Part shown: piece by piece, positions 63,598 through 64,000 of the stretch | Numbering within the stretch: position 1 is the stretch's first letter | How the letters are laid out: each line of letters opens with the position of its first letter | Assembly: GCF_019285735.1 (NCBI RefSeq) | Contig: NZ_CP079107.1 | Span: forward strand, 3,596,001 to 3,660,000 | DNA from: Paeniglutamicibacter sp. Y32M11 | GTDB taxonomy: Bacteria; Actinomycetota; Actinomycetes; Actinomycetales; Micrococcaceae | DNA length: 64,000 nt | Direction of reading: 5' to 3' | Program-made: the position numbers and the translations under genes | Notes under the pieces: model-generated | The model's input: only the letters and a program-made list of their open reading frames with translations | The model's database searches: none | What the model was told of the DNA's origin: nothing

Positions 63598-64000
63598 GTG
63601 GCAAAAGCATCAACCCTCTCGATTGAGGGCATCCGCAAGACCATTCTGCGAGGCGAGTGGTCCCCCGGCGAACGCCTGCAGCCAACGACTTTGGCCATCC
63701 AGTTCGAGACCAGCACCACCGTGATCCGTGAGTCACTGACTCGTTTGGCGGGCGAAGGCTTGGTGATGATTCGGCCCAATCGCGGTTTCTTCGTCACGGA
63801 GCTCGACCTGCGCGAGCTGGCCGATATTACCGAATTGCGTTGCGTCACCGAGGCTTTGGCTGCCCGCTTGTCGATAGAACGCGGGACTCTAGCCTGGGAA
63901 GCAGACCTCATTGCTGCCCATCACACGCTGGCGCAGACCGCCCGACGCCGACCCGAGGACCCGGACCACGTTAATGATGAGTGGTCCAAAGCGCACCGCG
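63598..64000 (+). CDS. GntR family (FadR/FCD) transcriptional regulator, 3' partial
   Basis: The frame runs from GTG at 63598 to the window edge without a stop. GAGG lies eight bases upstream. The first 134 residues show the winged helix (SIEGIRKTILRGEWSPGERL, then TTLAIQFETSTTVIRESLTRL and EGLVMIRPNRGFFVTELD) and the start of an FCD ligand-binding domain (ADITELRCVTEALAARLSIE). TAATAT at 63551-63556 is a likely -10 box. It probably regulates the aromatic operon just upstream, in answer to a pathway acid. Confidence 0.88.
   Translation, partial: MAKASTLSIEGIRKTILRGEWSPGERLQPTTLAIQFETSTTVIRESLTRLAGEGLVMIRPNRGFFVTELDLRELADITELRCVTEALAARLSIERGTLAWEADLIAAHHTLAQTARRRPEDPDHVNDEWSKAHR

Overview
The window is GC-rich, densely coded DNA with frequent 4-base ATGA/GTGA gene overlaps, GTG/TTG starts and actinobacterial protein families. 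A crtE-B-I-Ye-Yf-Eb cluster of the decaprenoxanthin (C50 carotenoid) type, an LAxTG wall-sorting signal, SipW-type exported proteins and RlmN all point to a high-GC Gram-positive, most likely a Micrococcaceae member (Arthrobacter, Paeniglutamicibacter or Glutamicibacter-like). No tRNA, rRNA, CRISPR array, intact insertion sequence or prophage was seen, so this looks like chromosome.

Layout. 1-5.1 kb: a ROK-family protein open at the left edge, then an AraC-type regulator with an aldehyde dehydrogenase and a GMC oxidoreductase, probably an alcohol/aldehyde oxidation unit. 5.2-14.3 kb: cell-surface functions, namely a 1284-residue wall-anchored 5'-nucleotidase, an HNH lipoprotein, an excalibur protein, a secreted beta-propeller-like protein and a squalene-cyclase-like protein. 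14.5-27.4 kb: regulators and redox enzymes, including an ArsR/AHSA1 pair, a YceI-LLM oxidoreductase-F420-type reductase-MarR group with promoter palindromes, a DmoA-type monooxygenase, an amino acid permease interrupted by one in-frame stop, and two PLP aminotransferases. 28.4-29.1 kb: thioredoxin divergent from a 38-residue Cys-rich protein.

29.4-33.5 kb is a six-gene, translationally coupled SipW/TasA-like export operon. It has three proteins with SipW-type signal sequences, two ER-type signal peptidases and one conventionally secreted protein. The last gene fuses a signal peptidase to what looks like its own substrate domain. 33.7-37.6 kb: MpaB-like oxygenase, DUF808 protein, AhpD-like protein and RlmN. 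38.0-43.8 kb: the coupled carotenoid operon crtR-E-B-I-Ye-Yf-Eb, which should convert prenyl diphosphates to a cyclic C50 carotenoid.

43.9-53.1 kb: housekeeping and stress genes (FAD monooxygenase, membrane protein, UvrA paralogue, DUF6328, Dps, GNAT, Na+/H+ antiporter). 53.2-59.9 kb is a decaying stretch: three MFS transporter remnants, one intact MFS gene, a lipoprotein VOC dioxygenase-like gene and three copies of a ~141-bp element that folds as two hairpins, with compensatory changes in the inner stem. 59.9-64 kb: an aromatic-catabolism operon (extradiol dioxygenase, FAH-family hydrolase, FAD hydroxylase) followed by a GntR regulator cut by the right edge.

The items most worth follow-up are the signal peptidase-substrate fusion and the triplicated structured element next to transporter fragments. 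All family assignments come from reading motifs; no database search was possible.
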